Positions 42,419-53,300 of a stretch of DNA of 64,000 bases are shown one piece after another. The DNA comes from Crossiella equi (lineage in GTDB: Bacteria; Actinomycetota; Actinomycetes; Mycobacteriales; Pseudonocardiaceae): the NCBI RefSeq assembly GCF_017876755.1, contig NZ_JAGIOO010000001.1:8107786-8171785 (forward strand), read 5' to 3'. Position 1 is the first letter of the stretch. Every line of letters starts with the position of its first letter. The notes beneath the pieces are model-generated. The model searched no databases. It had not been told where the DNA came from and was given only the letters and a program-made list of their open reading frames with translations. The position numbers and the translations under genes were made by a program.

Positions 42419-45400
42419 TGCGCATCCGAACCCACCTCCGCCGCGCGGTCGTCACCACGCTCGGCATCGCACTGTTCTCCACCACGGTGGCCGCGGTCGC
42501 CGCGCCCGCCGCGACCCCCGACCTGCGCCCGCCGACGCAGAAGGATGTCTCCATCCCGGGCGGTCCAGTACCGGTGCGCCCGATGCCGAAGAGCGAGACG
42601 GACCAGAACCTGGTCACCTCCTTGCCCGCGGCGACCTGGCCCGGGAACGGCTCCGCCGAGGTCGTCTTCACCGGCGTAAGCCAGAACCGGTCAATGCCGG
42701 CCGCCTCGAACGGCGTCGAGCACCGCAGGGCGGGCACCCTGCCGGTCGCGATCGGCCTGGTTCCACCAGACCAGCAAGCCCGGTCCGCGCCCGCCGCGGA
42801 GAACAAGGTCAAGGTCGAGACCTTTGACCAGAAGGCGGCGGAGAAGGCGGGCATCAACGGCGTCCTGCTGAAGGTCACCGACACCGCCGGTGCCACCGTG
42901 TCCGTCCAGGTCGACTACACGGGGTTCGCCAACGCCTACGGGGGCGACTACGGCACCCGGTTGCGCCTGCTCCAGTTCCCCGGTTGTGTGCTCACCACCC
43001 CGGACCGGCCGGAGTGCCGCCTGTCCACAGCGGTGCGCACCGACAACCACACCAAGGACCGCACGGTCACCGCACAGGTGGCTCTACACTCGTCCGCAGC
43101 GGATGGACGAGCACAGCGAGCGGCCGCGGAGGGCACCGTACTGGCCGCCGCGGCCGCGCCCAGCGGTATCGGCGGTTCCTACCAGGCCACGTCGCTGTCA
43201 CCCTCAGGCAGCTGGTCCGGAGGCAGCTCCAGCGGTGACTTCGGCTACTCGCTGCCGGTGCGGCTGCCCCCGGCCATCGGCGGTGCCACACCCGAGGTGA
43301 GCTTCGGTTACTCCTCGGGTTCGCTGGACGGTCGCACCAGCGCCACGAACAACCAGGCATCCTGGGTCGGTGACGGCTGGGACCTCAGCCCCGGCGGCTA
43401 CATCGAACGCCGGTTCAAGGGCTGCAGCGACGACAAGGACAAGGGCAACAACCAAGGCAAGGAAGACACCGGCGACAACTGCTGGGTCGATGACAACGCC
43501 ACCATCGTCCTGGGCGGAGCCTCCGGCGAGCTGGTGAAGGACGCGGCCAACAACCGCTGGCGGCCCAAGAAGGACGACGGCTCCTACGTCGAGCTGCTCA
43601 AGGGCGCCACCAACGGCGACAACGACGGTGAGCACTGGAAGGTCACCACGACCGACGGCACCCAGTACTTCCTCGGCCTCAACCGCCTGCCCGGCTGGGA
43701 CCAGGCCGACCCGCGCAAGCGCGAGGAGACCAAGTCGGCGTGGACCATGCCGGTCTACGGCAACCACGCGGGGGAGCCCTGCCACGTGGTGGGCAACTAC
43801 CCGGCCTCCTTCTGCCAGCAGGCCTGGCGCTGGAACCTCGACTACGCGGTGGACCGGCTCGGCAACGTCACGACCTACTACTACGACACCGAGGTCAACC
43901 ACTACGGTCGCAACAACACCCCGTCCGCGCCGACGCAGTATGTCCGGGCCGGGAACCTGAAGCGCATCGAGTACGGCCTGCGCAAGGACAACTCGCACGC
44001 CGACGAGCCGATGCGGGTACGCTTCGAGACCGAGGAGCGCTGCCTGCCCAGCGGCGCGATCACCTGTGCCCCTGACCAGCTGACGAAGGACAACGCCAAG
44101 CACTGGCCCGATGTGCCCTTCGAGCAGCTTTGCGACGGCAAGAAGGACTGCACTGAACTTCTGTCGCCGACCTTCTTCTCCCGCAAACGGCTGACCAAGG
44201 TCGTCACCGAGCTCCGCAAGGACGCCGGGAGCGCCGACTACCGCGCGGTCGACTCCTGGACGCTGCGGCACACCTTCCCGGACGCGGGCGACGGGCTCGC
44301 CCCGGCGATGTGGCTGGCAGGTGTCACCCACACTGGGCACGTCAACGGCACCAAGGCCAACCCCGAGGTCAAGTTCGGTGGTACCTCCAAGCCCAACCGG
44401 GTCAACTCCCCGGAGGGCACCCCCGCACTGACGCGTTACCGGCTGACCTCCATCACCGGAGAGACCGGCGGACACACCGAGATCAAGTACTCCGGCGCCG
44501 ACTGCGTGCACGGCAGTCGCATGCCCGCCAACGCCGAGACCAACGGCTACCGCTGCTACCCGGTGTACTGGGGGCCGCGTGGCGCGATCAAGCCGGTGCT
44601 GGACTACTTCCACAAGTACGTGGTCACCGCGATCACCGACGATGATCGCACCGGTGGCTCGCAGAAGGTCGAGACCACCTACGAGTACGAGAAGGACGCC
44701 GCCGCCTGGCACTTCGACAGCAACGACTTCGGCAAGATGGAGCACCGCACCTGGTCGGACTGGCGCGGCTACGGCCGCGTCCGCGAGATCAAGGGCGCGC
44801 CGGGCAGCACACAGTCGGTCAGCGACACCTTCTACCTGCGCGGCATGGACGAGGACCGCATGCCGAACAACGGCAAGCGGGACGTCCACGTCAAGGACTC
44901 CGAGGGCCGCTCGGTCGAGGACCACGAACTGCTGCGCGGGCAGCTGCTGGAGAGCATCCAGTACGACAACGGCAAGGCGGTCTCCGGTACGACGAACCTG
45001 CCCGAGGTCAAGGGCCCGACGGCCACCAACGGCGACAAGAAGTCCTACTTCGTCCAGGCCAAGACCGTTCGGGAGAGGACGCTGCTCTCGGACGGCACCT
45101 GGCGCCGGTCCGAGCGCACCACCGGCTACGACCCCAAGCACGGCATCGCCGAACAGGTCGACGACTCCGGTGACCTCGCGGTCAGCGGTGACGAACGCTG
45201 CACCCGCACCACCTACGCCCGGAACGAAGGCACCTGGGTGCTCGGCCTCGCCTCCCGCGTGCACACCGTGGCGCTGCCGTGCGCCGCGGGCACCGGGAAG
45301 CCCGAGGACCTGGTCAGCGACATCCGCACCCACTACGACGGCGCCGGGTTCGGTACCGCCGCGAACAAGGGCCTGGTCACCGCGACCGAGCGGTGGGACG

Positions 45401-48400
45401 GGTCGAAGTACCAGAACCTGACCGCCAGCACCTTCGACGACTACGGCCGTCCGAAGGAGACCCGGGATGCGAAGGGGCAGCTCAGCACGCACTCCTACAG
45501 TCCCGCCGCTGGGATGGCGGTGACAGAGCACACCGTGACCAACCCACTCAAACACGAGACCAAGAAGTTCCTGGAACCGGCCTGGGGGGCACCCGTCGCC
45601 GAGATCGGCTCCAACGGTGAGCGCACGGACCTGGAGTACGACCCGCTGGGCCGCCTGACGAAGGTGTGGTCGCCGAACCGGCCCAAGGCGGTCAACGGCG
45701 ACCTGCCAGACGTCGAGTACGTCTACGAGCTGCGCACCGACGCGCCCACGGTCGTGACCTCCCGGGTGCTGACTGACAGCGGGCGGTACGTCGAGTCCTA
45801 CAAGCTCTACGACGGCCTGCTCCGGGAACGCCAACAGCAGCGTCCCGGGAGCGAGGGCGGACGTGTGCTCACCGACATCTTCTACGACTCCCGTGGCTTC
45901 GGCTTCAAGAGCAACGCCGCCTACTACAACGTCGACGGCATCTCCAAGTCCCTGCACGGGGTGGTCGACAACACCATCCACGGCCAGACCGTCACCGAGT
46001 ACGACGGGCTCGGCCGGTCCACCGCCTCGATTTACCGTGAGAAGGCGGTGGAGCGGTGGCGCAGCACGACGCGCTACGAGGGCGACCGCACGCACGTGAC
46101 GCCTCCCGCCGGTGGCGTGCCGACCACGGAGATCACCGATGCCCGCGGGCAGGTGGTGGAGCGGCGCCAGTACCACGGTGGCCAGAGCTTGGGCACCTAC
46201 GACGCGATGACCTACGGCTACACCCGTGCGGGTGAGCTGGAGTGGGTCAAGGACGCGGCAGGCAACACCTGGAGCTACAAGTACGACCACCTCGGCCGCA
46301 AGTACGAGGACAACGACCCGGACCGGGGCAAGACGACCTACGGCTACAACGAGTACGACCAGCTGACCTCGACCACCGATGCCCGCGGCCGCACTCTCTC
46401 CTACGGCTACGACACGGTCGGCCGCAAGGTCGCCCTGTACGAGGACCGCGCGGACGGGCGGGTCCTGCACGCGAAGTGGGACTACGACACCCTCAAGAAG
46501 GGATTGCTGACCTCCAGCACCCGCTACATCGGCGGCCAGCCCTACACCACCAGGGTCGCCGAGTACGACACCATGCTGCGGCCCAAGGTGACCGTGGTGA
46601 GCATCCCGGCGCAGGAGGGCAAACTCGCCCGCAACTACGTTTACGGTGCCGAGTACACGCCTGTGATGGGCTTGCCCAAGGCGACCACGATGCCGGAGGC
46701 AGGCGGTCTGGCATCCGAGCGGATCGTCACCGAGTACGACGACTACGGCCTGCCCACTCTCACCGCGGGCAAGGAGACCTACGCTCAGGAACACCGGTAC
46801 ACCGCCATCGGCGAGTCCAGGAGCGTGACCATCGGTGAGGGCAGCAAGCTCGCCTTCCGCACCACGAACTACGAGCTGGGTACGCGCCGGGTGGAGACCT
46901 CGCTGCTGAGCCGCAACACCAAGCCCGGCTCGCAGATGGTCAACCGGGACTACACCTACGACCCGGCGGGCAACATCACCAAGATCGCCGATGTGCCTGA
47001 AGGCGGCCAGGCGGACGTCCAGTGCTTCCGCTACGACCACCTGCGCAGGCTGCGCGACGCGTTCACCCCGAAGTCCAGCGACTGCGCCACGGACCCGGCC
47101 CAGCACAGCGATCTGGGCGGTGCCGCGCCGTACTGGTCGACCTACGGCTACGACGTGACCGGCAACCGCACCGAAGAGGTCCAGCACACCGCGCAGGGCG
47201 CGGTCACCCGCCGCTTCGAGCACCCGACCCCGGGCAGTGCCCGTCCGCACGCCGTGACCGCCGTGACCCGGAGCGGCCCGGGTGGCGAGGCCAGGGACGA
47301 GTTCACCTACGACGAGACCGGCAACACCAAGACCAGGCGCATCGCCGGCTCCACCCAGACCCTGGAGTGGAACGCGGAGGGCCGCCTGACCTCGTCCACC
47401 GGAGCGGACGGCAAGGTCTCCCGCTACGAGTACGACGCGGACGGCACGCGCCTGCTGAAGCGGGAGAACGGCACCACCACGCTGTACTTGCCCGGCATGG
47501 AGCTGATGCTGCCGGAGGGTGGCGAGGTCACGGCCAAGCGCTACTACTCCCACGGCGGCAGCGCGGTGGCGGTCCGGGGTTCGGTCTCCAACCTGTCCCT
47601 GATCCTCAACGACCACCAGGGCACGGCCAACGTCACCCTGAACGCCACCACCCTGGACGTCACCAAGCGCTACCAGGACCCGTTCGGCATTCCCCGTGGC
47701 CCGGCCCCGGGCTCGTGGCCGGACGACAAGGGCTTCGTGGGCGGCACGAGGGACGCGACCGGGCTGACCCACATCGGCGCCCGCGAGTACGACCCGTCCC
47801 TGGGCCGCTTCATCTCCGTCGATCCGATCATGGACCTGTCCGACCCGCAGCAGATGCACGGCTACACCTACGCCAACGGCAGCCCGATCACCTTCAGCGA
47901 CCCCACGGGCCTGAAGCTCACGGGTGACACGGGCGGCACCTGGGGCGTGATGCCCACCAAGAACGGCGATGTTCCGTGGGGCGCGGTCCCGAAGGAGACC
48001 CGCAAGGCCTATCCGCAGTACTACCTGCCGGACGGTACGAGCCGGGCGAAGGGCAGTGGTTTCCGGGGTGGTTCGATCCCGCAGCCGCCGGCACCGAAGC
48101 CGCGGAAGCCGATCGGTTTCTGGGGTCAGGTGGGGGGTTTCTTCGAGGGTGTGTACGAGGTCGTCGAGGGTACGGCGAAGGGTTTGTACGCCTTCACGAC
48201 GGCGGCTCTGGATTGTCAGTCGGGTGGGATGTTGTCCCGCATGGGGGCGACGGGTGCGGTGGGTGGCACGTCGTGTGGTCAGCTGTTGCAGGGTGTGGCG
48301 GCCATCATCCAGAACCCGGGGCAGGTCATCGATGAGATGGTCAAGCCGTTCAAGGAGGCGTGGAACAACGGTGAGTACGGCAAGCTCGCTGGGCTCGCGG

Positions 48401-49260
48401 TGGGCACGATCGCGGAGGTGTTGCTCGGGTCGAAGGGGATCGGGAACGGGCTGAAGTCAGCCAAGCACGGTATGGAGATGGTGGAGAACGCGGCTAAGCG
48501 CGCTGATCCACCGTGCAACAGCTTTGTGCCGGGGACGTTGGTGCTGCTGGCGGATGGATCCAGCAAACCGATCGAGGAGCTTGCGCTCGGCGACCTGGTG
48601 CTGGCCACGGATCCGGTGGCTGGGCGTACTGAACCGCGGGAAGTCACAGCCACGATCGTGGGTTCTGGCATGAAGAGCCTGGTGGAGATCACTGTTGACA
48701 CCGATGGTGACCAGGGTGGCTCGGTCGCCATGGTGACTGCTACTGGTGGGCACCCGTTCTGGGTGGTCAACCGGGTAGGTTGGCGTGACGCTCACGAATT
48801 GAGGATCGGTGATCAGGTTCGTACTGATCGTGGCGAACTGCTGTCGATCGTTCGGGTGGATCATCGGGTAGCGGTTCAGCAGGTGCGCAACCTCACCGTG
48901 GACAGCCTCCACACGTACTATGTCCTGGTGGGCAAGGCCCCAGTTCTCGTGCACAATAGCAAATGCTTCGGGGATGAATGGAGCGGTGCCAAAAACCTCG
49001 ATGAGCACTTTAATAAGCATGGTGATGAAATGGGATTCGACACCGTGGCTGAGTACAAATATGCAGCGCAAGACCTCATGTGTCTGTGTGATGGCCGCAG
49101 GCCTGGAGTTCTCATGAAGAAGGATGGCGAGGTTCACCGGTTCTTCGATCCTGGGTCGGGAGAATTCGGGGCCACTGGGCCGAGGGGTATCATTACTTAC
49201 TTCAAGCCCGAAAATGGTATGGATTATTTCAGGCGACAGCCCGGAGTTGAGGTTCCATAA
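42418..49260 (+). CDS. Secreted Rhs/YD-repeat polymorphic toxin with Hint domain and small C-terminal toxin (copy 1)
   Basis: This 2280-residue protein has a signal peptide (TTLGIALFSTTVAAVAAPA) and an N-terminal SpvB-like beta region (about 250-330). A long array of YD repeats forms the Rhs shell, followed by the Rhs core (THIGAREYDPSLGRFISVDP, YANGSPITFSDPTG, about 1780-1830) and a linker. The Hint self-cleavage domain runs from Cys2033 to His-Asn at 2179-2180. The last 100 residues are the toxin tip (LDEHFNKHGDEMGFDTVAEY, then GIITYFKPENGMDYF). The tip recalls BECR-fold RNases because of the HxxxHG helix and a late Thr, but the class is not certain. Base composition falls sharply in the tip. 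It is coupled to the LamG gene upstream and followed after zero bases by the CPCC gene. Confidence 0.85.
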   Translation: MRIRTHLRRAVVTTLGIALFSTTVAAVAAPAATPDLRPPTQKDVSIPGGPVPVRPMPKSETDQNLVTSLPAATWPGNGSAEVVFTGVSQNRSMPAASNGVEHRRAGTLPVAIGLVPPDQQARSAPAAENKVKVETFDQKAAEKAGINGVLLKVTDTAGATVSVQVDYTGFANAYGGDYGTRLRLLQFPGCVLTTPDRPECRLSTAVRTDNHTKDRTVTAQVALHSSAADGRAQRAAAEGTVLAAAAAPSGIGGSYQATSLSPSGSWSGGSSSGDFGYSLPVRLPPAIGGATPEVSFGYSSGSLDGRTSATNNQASWVGDGWDLSPGGYIERRFKGCSDDKDKGNNQGKEDTGDNCWVDDNATIVLGGASGELVKDAANNRWRPKKDDGSYVELLKGATNGDNDGEHWKVTTTDGTQYFLGLNRLPGWDQADPRKREETKSAWTMPVYGNHAGEPCHVVGNYPASFCQQAWRWNLDYAVDRLGNVTTYYYDTEVNHYGRNNTPSAPTQYVRAGNLKRIEYGLRKDNSHADEPMRVRFETEERCLPSGAITCAPDQLTKDNAKHWPDVPFEQLCDGKKDCTELLSPTFFSRKRLTKVVTELRKDAGSADYRAVDSWTLRHTFPDAGDGLAPAMWLAGVTHTGHVNGTKANPEVKFGGTSKPNRVNSPEGTPALTRYRLTSITGETGGHTEIKYSGADCVHGSRMPANAETNGYRCYPVYWGPRGAIKPVLDYFHKYVVTAITDDDRTGGSQKVETTYEYEKDAAAWHFDSNDFGKMEHRTWSDWRGYGRVREIKGAPGSTQSVSDTFYLRGMDEDRMPNNGKRDVHVKDSEGRSVEDHELLRGQLLESIQYDNGKAVSGTTNLPEVKGPTATNGDKKSYFVQAKTVRERTLLSDGTWRRSERTTGYDPKHGIAEQVDDSGDLAVSGDERCTRTTYARNEGTWVLGLASRVHTVALPCAAGTGKPEDLVSDIRTHYDGAGFGTAANKGLVTATERWDGSKYQNLTASTFDDYGRPKETRDAKGQLSTHSYSPAAGMAVTEHTVTNPLKHETKKFLEPAWGAPVAEIGSNGERTDLEYDPLGRLTKVWSPNRPKAVNGDLPDVEYVYELRTDAPTVVTSRVLTDSGRYVESYKLYDGLLRERQQQRPGSEGGRVLTDIFYDSRGFGFKSNAAYYNVDGISKSLHGVVDNTIHGQTVTEYDGLGRSTASIYREKAVERWRSTTRYEGDRTHVTPPAGGVPTTEITDARGQVVERRQYHGGQSLGTYDAMTYGYTRAGELEWVKDAAGNTWSYKYDHLGRKYEDNDPDRGKTTYGYNEYDQLTSTTDARGRTLSYGYDTVGRKVALYEDRADGRVLHAKWDYDTLKKGLLTSSTRYIGGQPYTTRVAEYDTMLRPKVTVVSIPAQEGKLARNYVYGAEYTPVMGLPKATTMPEAGGLASERIVTEYDDYGLPTLTAGKETYAQEHRYTAIGESRSVTIGEGSKLAFRTTNYELGTRRVETSLLSRNTKPGSQMVNRDYTYDPAGNITKIADVPEGGQADVQCFRYDHLRRLRDAFTPKSSDCATDPAQHSDLGGAAPYWSTYGYDVTGNRTEEVQHTAQGAVTRRFEHPTPGSARPHAVTAVTRSGPGGEARDEFTYDETGNTKTRRIAGSTQTLEWNAEGRLTSSTGADGKVSRYEYDADGTRLLKRENGTTTLYLPGMELMLPEGGEVTAKRYYSHGGSAVAVRGSVSNLSLILNDHQGTANVTLNATTLDVTKRYQDPFGIPRGPAPGSWPDDKGFVGGTRDATGLTHIGAREYDPSLGRFISVDPIMDLSDPQQMHGYTYANGSPITFSDPTGLKLTGDTGGTWGVMPTKNGDVPWGAVPKETRKAYPQYYLPDGTSRAKGSGFRGGSIPQPPAPKPRKPIGFWGQVGGFFEGVYEVVEGTAKGLYAFTTAALDCQSGGMLSRMGATGAVGGTSCGQLLQGVAAIIQNPGQVIDEMVKPFKEAWNNGEYGKLAGLAVGTIAEVLLGSKGIGNGLKSAKHGMEMVENAAKRADPPCNSFVPGTLVLLADGSSKPIEELALGDLVLATDPVAGRTEPREVTATIVGSGMKSLVEITVDTDGDQGGSVAMVTATGGHPFWVVNRVGWRDAHELRIGDQVRTDRGELLSIVRVDHRVAVQQVRNLTVDSLHTYYVLVGKAPVLVHNSKCFGDEWSGAKNLDEHFNKHGDEMGFDTVAEYKYAAQDLMCLCDGRRPGVLMKKDGEVHRFFDPGSGEFGATGPRGIITYFKPENGMDYFRRQPGVEVP

Positions 49261-49650
49261 ATGAGCTTCTATCCCTGCCCATGCTGTGGGCACCTAGTTC
49301 ATGAGGCTCCACCTGGTTCCTTCCAGATCTGCCCCGTTTGTGGCTGGGAGGACGACCTGGTTCAGTTGCGCTGGCCCGGTGTCAGTGGCGCTAATCGCTA
49401 TTCCCTTATCAAAGCTCAGCAAGCTTACCAAGAATCTGGAGTTGTCGACCCCGAGTTTACGCCAAATGCTCGTTCTTTCGATCAATCCTGGCCGCTGGAG
49501 CCTGGTTTTCGAATGATTACCCCTGAATTTGACAACTTTGAGCCGGAAGGAGTGATGGATGCGGAATGGCCGGAGGATCGAACGCGGCTTTACTGGTGGA
49601 GGCCGTTCTTTTGGAGACGGCCAGGTAAGGATGCCGATTTGGAATCTTGA
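49261..49650 (+). CDS. CPCC family cysteine-rich protein, candidate immunity protein for toxin 1
   Basis: This 129-residue CPCC protein has a zinc-ribbon-like N-terminus (CPCCG at 6-10, ICPVCGWEDD at 23-32, then GVSGANRYSLIKAQQAY) and an acidic, Trp-rich C-terminus. The ATG directly follows the toxin stop. CPCC-type proteins are often found behind polymorphic toxins; position, small size and lower GC shared with the toxin tip make it the likely cognate inhibitor. Direct evidence is lacking. Confidence 0.78.
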   Translation: MSFYPCPCCGHLVHEAPPGSFQICPVCGWEDDLVQLRWPGVSGANRYSLIKAQQAYQESGVVDPEFTPNARSFDQSWPLEPGFRMITPEFDNFEPEGVMDAEWPEDRTRLYWWRPFFWRRPGKDADLES

Positions 49651-49724
49651 TGGACTTGTCTCCCAAGCTCGAGGGTGTAGTCACGGCGTTCAGCCTTCTC
49701 TTTGAAGATTGATCTAGAAAATGC

Positions 49725-49757
49725 GAAGCCCCGGCAGGTGCGTCCTGGCGGGGCTTC
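49725..49757 (+). terminator. Terminator after cassette 1
   Basis: GAAGCCCCGGCAGG (from 49725) pairs with CCTGGCGGGGCTTC (ending 49757), with a single mismatch and a short loop, 75 bases after the immunity gene, followed by TGTAT. It is a convincing intrinsic terminator. Confidence 0.7.
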
Positions 49758-49998
49758 TGTATGGGGTGACAACGGTAGTTGAAGGCAACGGGGGGTCTGC
49801 CCAGGGTTTGGTTGACACCTGATGTGACAACGGCAGTGCGGCACGGTGGAACAGCATGCGAAGCCCCTGGATGCTGAGCGATCTTGGTCGAGAGTTCTGC
49901 TACCAGGGCTTCGCCATGTCCAGGCATCGACTCGCCGACGGCCGTCAACCTGTAATCAGCGCGACGCCTTGCCCGCCAACATATCCGGATCGGGATGA

Positions 49999-50182
49999 AA
50001 ATGGCTCACCGTCGCCTTCGAGTCAACCGCTGCCGAGTACGTCCTCGAACCAGGCCAGACGATCGCGGTTGACAGGCCCGAGGGCACCGAGGACGGCATG
50101 GTCCGCCTGGACTCTGTCTGCCTGGGCCGCCGACGGCAACGAGATCTACCTCGGTCCGGGATCCGGCCCCGGCACGCGCTGA
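49999..50182 (+). pseudogene. Frameshifted small gene remnant between the cassettes
   Basis: One plus frame reads WLTVAFESTAAEYVLEPGQT, then AVDRPEGTEDGMVRLDSV. After a change of frame near 50115 it continues WAADGNEIYLGPGSGPGTR to TGA 50180-50182. The two parts look like one small beta-rich protein broken by a frameshift. I do not recognise the family. It sits where an old immunity or toxin-associated gene might have been. Apart from this, 49758-50191 holds nothing I can identify. Confidence 0.4.
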
Positions 50183-50191
50183 AAAGCCGCC

Positions 50192-50373
50192 GCGTTACGC
50201 CTTGAGACCTGGATCACGGCCAGGTTTGATCCTTCCGCATTGCCCCGCTCGGTCTATCGCTTTCCTGGGGTCACCCTGCCTATAGTTCCCCGGCGGTTCG
50301 GCCGCGCGTCTGGGGGGGCGCTGCCACGTTTCAGGTTGTCGAGCACCGAAGTGGTTCTTGAGGGGGAGCTGGT
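50192..50373 (+). promoter_or_regulatory. Promoter and leader of toxin cassette 2
   Basis: This is the second copy of the 182-base leader. It has TATAGT at 50281-50286 with TCGCTT 18 bases upstream, the GTTCCCCGGCGGTTCGGCC run and the GAGGGGGAGCTGGT ribosome site before TTG 50374, all conserved relative to copy 1. Confidence 0.6.
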
Positions 50374-53300
50374 TTGAGGTACGGCGCTTCGCGCTGCCTT
50401 GCGCAGCGTGCGTTGAGTGCTGTCGTCATCACGACGGCGGCAGTGGTGGCAATGTCCATTGTGGTCATACCCGCTTCGGCGGCGCGGGTGGGGGAAGCGG
50501 CTACGGAGGTCGCGGCCAGTGCCGCCGCCCGGCAGCAGAACAAGCCGGTCCAGGTGGCCGCCAAGACCACCGAGTCCAGCGAGGTGGTGGCCAATCCGGA
50601 CGGCACCTTCACCCGTACCGAGCACGTCAGCCCGGTGCGCGCCAAACGCGGCGAGTCCTGGGTACCGATCGACCTGAGCCTGCGCACCCGCCCGGACGGC
50701 CTGGTCGAACCGGCCGCCTCCCCGGTGGAGCTGCGCCTGTCCGGCGGCGGCACCACCCAGCCCCTGGCGGTCCTGGGCCGCGATGGCCGCGAGGTCGGCC
50801 TGGGCTGGGACGGCCCGCTGCCCACCCCGGTCCTGTCCGCCGACACGGCCACCTACCGCGAGGTCTACCCGGGCGCCGATCTGGTCGTGCGCGCCACCCG
50901 CACCGGCTTCAGCCAGCTGCTCGTGGTGAAGAACGCCGAAGCGGCCAAGAACCCCAAGGTGCGCAAGGTCGTCTTCAACTCCCACACCCGCAACCTCACC
51001 CTCGGCCTGGAGGGCGGTGCCCGCGCGCGCAGTGCCGCCGCGGCCCAGACGGGTACCGACCTCAAGGCCGTGGACAACCAGGGCCAGGTCGTCTTCACCG
51101 GCGAGGCCTCCCGCATGTGGGACTCCTCCGGCGAGGGCACCCACACCGACCGCCTGACCGGCCCCAGCCAGGGCGGCCGCGAAGCCGCCATGGGCGTTGA
51201 GCTCGCGGGCTCGACGCTGGCCGTGCTCCCGGACGCGGGCTTCCTGGACACCGCCGAGACCAGGTTCCCGGTCTACATCGACCCGGAGTACTGGTGGAAC
51301 GGCGCCCGCAACCACCACACCGTGGTCCAGGACGGATGGCCGAACGAGGAGAACTACGACCGGCGTGACGGTGACCTGAACGAGCTCAAGGCCGGGTACG
51401 CCTACGACTGGCGATCGGGCAAGTGGATCAGGTCTCGCTCCTACGTCGAGCTGAACCTGACCGGCGTGCACGACAAGATCATCCACAACGCCTGGTTCGC
51501 CGCGGACCTGTTCCACTCCGGCGGCTGCGAGGGCGACCGGCCGACCGAGGTCCACGTGACCAACGGCATCGACCGCCACACCACCTGGAACCGGCAGCCG
51601 CAGTGGACCGGGCACCTCGGCAACATCAACCACACCAACAACTCCGAGGTCTGCCCCCGTGCCCAGCACACCGAGCTGCCGATCGCGGACATGGTGCGGA
51701 CGGGGGTGACTGAACGCTGGTCCAACCTGACCCTGTTGCTGAAGGCGGCCAACGAAGGCGACAAGCTGGCCTGGCGACGCTTCAACGTCAACACCCCGCG
51801 CCTGATCGTCAACTACAACTCCCGCCCCAACCCGCCGGTCGAGCTGAGCATGGAGGACGGCCAGATCCCCTGCGTGCGCGGCGCCAACCGGCCGGTCGTG
51901 TTCACCAAGACACCGTCGCTGCGCGCCCGGCTCTCCGACCCGGACAACGGCATCATGGACGCCGGTTTCCGCATCCTGAAGGGCACTCCGGAGCAGCACA
52001 CCTGGAACGGTCAGGACTACAAGGCCGACGACGTCCCCTCAGGGTCCTTCGCCCGGGTCGTCGTACCCGCCGGGGTGATCACCGAGACCGGCCAGGTCTA
52101 CACCTGGCACCTGTGGTCCGGTGACCACGAGGTCAGCTCCTGGTCGGAGATGTGCGAGTTCACCGTCGACAACACCAGGCCCACCCCGCCGGCTGTCTCT
52201 TCCGAGGACTACCCGACCGGCGGGGCACGTGGTGGCGCCGGGCAGACCGGTACGTTCCACCTCAAGGCCAACGGCGTGGCCGACGTCGCCTACTACAGGT
52301 ACACCTTCACCGAGGACCAGGTCGGTGTGCCGGTGACGCGGGTCGAGGCCGCGGGCATCGGTGGTGACGCGGCCATCCGCTTCACCCCGACCCTGGAGCG
52401 GCCGCAGTGGCTGTCCGTGCAGTCCTTCGACCGCGCCGACAACCCCTCCGAGGTCGTGCACTACGGCTTCATCGTCGCCCGCAACGAACCGACGATCGCG
52501 GGCCTGGCCGCGCACTGGCGCCTGGACGGCGACCTGACCGATGCCTCGGGCAAGAACCGGCCGCTCAACCCCAGCTCCACCCCGGTCAGCGCGGAAGGGC
52601 ACATCGGCAAGGCGGGTACGTTCAACGGGACCTCCGACCACCTGCGCCGCCCGGCGTTCGTGGACACCTCGAAGAGCTTCTCCGTCTCGGCGTGGGTGCG
52701 CCTGGACCGCGACGACCAGTGGGCCACCGCAGTCAGCCAGGACAGCCCCGACCGCCCGGCCAGCACCTTCTACCTCCAGTACGCCCAAGCCCCGAAGCGG
52801 TGGGCCTTCGCCATGACCGACCCGTCCCGACCGGGTGGGCCGCGCATCGAGTCGGCCGTGGCGCCGCAGCTTGGGGTGTGGACGCACCTGGTCGGTGCCT
52901 ACGACTCGGCCAACGGCAAGCTCACCCTGTTCGTCAACGGCGCCAACCAGGGCGAGGCCGTTGTCACCGGCTGGAACGGCACCGGCGACCTCGTGGTCGG
53001 CGCGGCCCGCTTTGACAACCGTGCGGTCGACTTCTTCCCCGGCGGCATCGACGAGGTGAAGGTCTACGACCGGCTGCTGCTGCCCTCGGAGGCCGCCGCG
53101 CTGGCCAACCAGGCGGTGCTGCGCGCGCACTACGCCCTCAACGAGGGCCACGGCACCACCGTCGCCGATGAGGTCACCAAGCGCACCGGCACCGTGCACG
53201 GCAACCACACCTGGGTCAGCGAGGACTACACCGAGGTGCGCTTCGCCGGTGACACCGGCCCCAACGGTGGCCACATCACCGCCCCGCGGCCGACCGTGCG

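Larger units (their letters stand above)
38847..48960 (+). repeat. Tandem cassette duplication, copy 1
   Basis: About 10.1 kb (leader, LamG gene, and Rhs gene up to the end of the Hint domain) is repeated in the same order and orientation at 50192-60281. Similarity is very high in parts of the LamG gene (for example 39480-39900 versus 50820-51240) and lower in the variable middles. Divergence becomes complete after the Hint His-Asn. The order and equal leader lengths point to duplication followed by C-terminal replacement. Confidence 0.85.

Noticed and set aside
43204-47859. A 1551-codon open frame on the minus strand inside the first Rhs gene
   Set aside because: It is a shadow of the GC-rich Rhs frame: low-complexity Val/Gly/Arg composition, no domains, and the plus strand carries the YD repeats and Rhs core.
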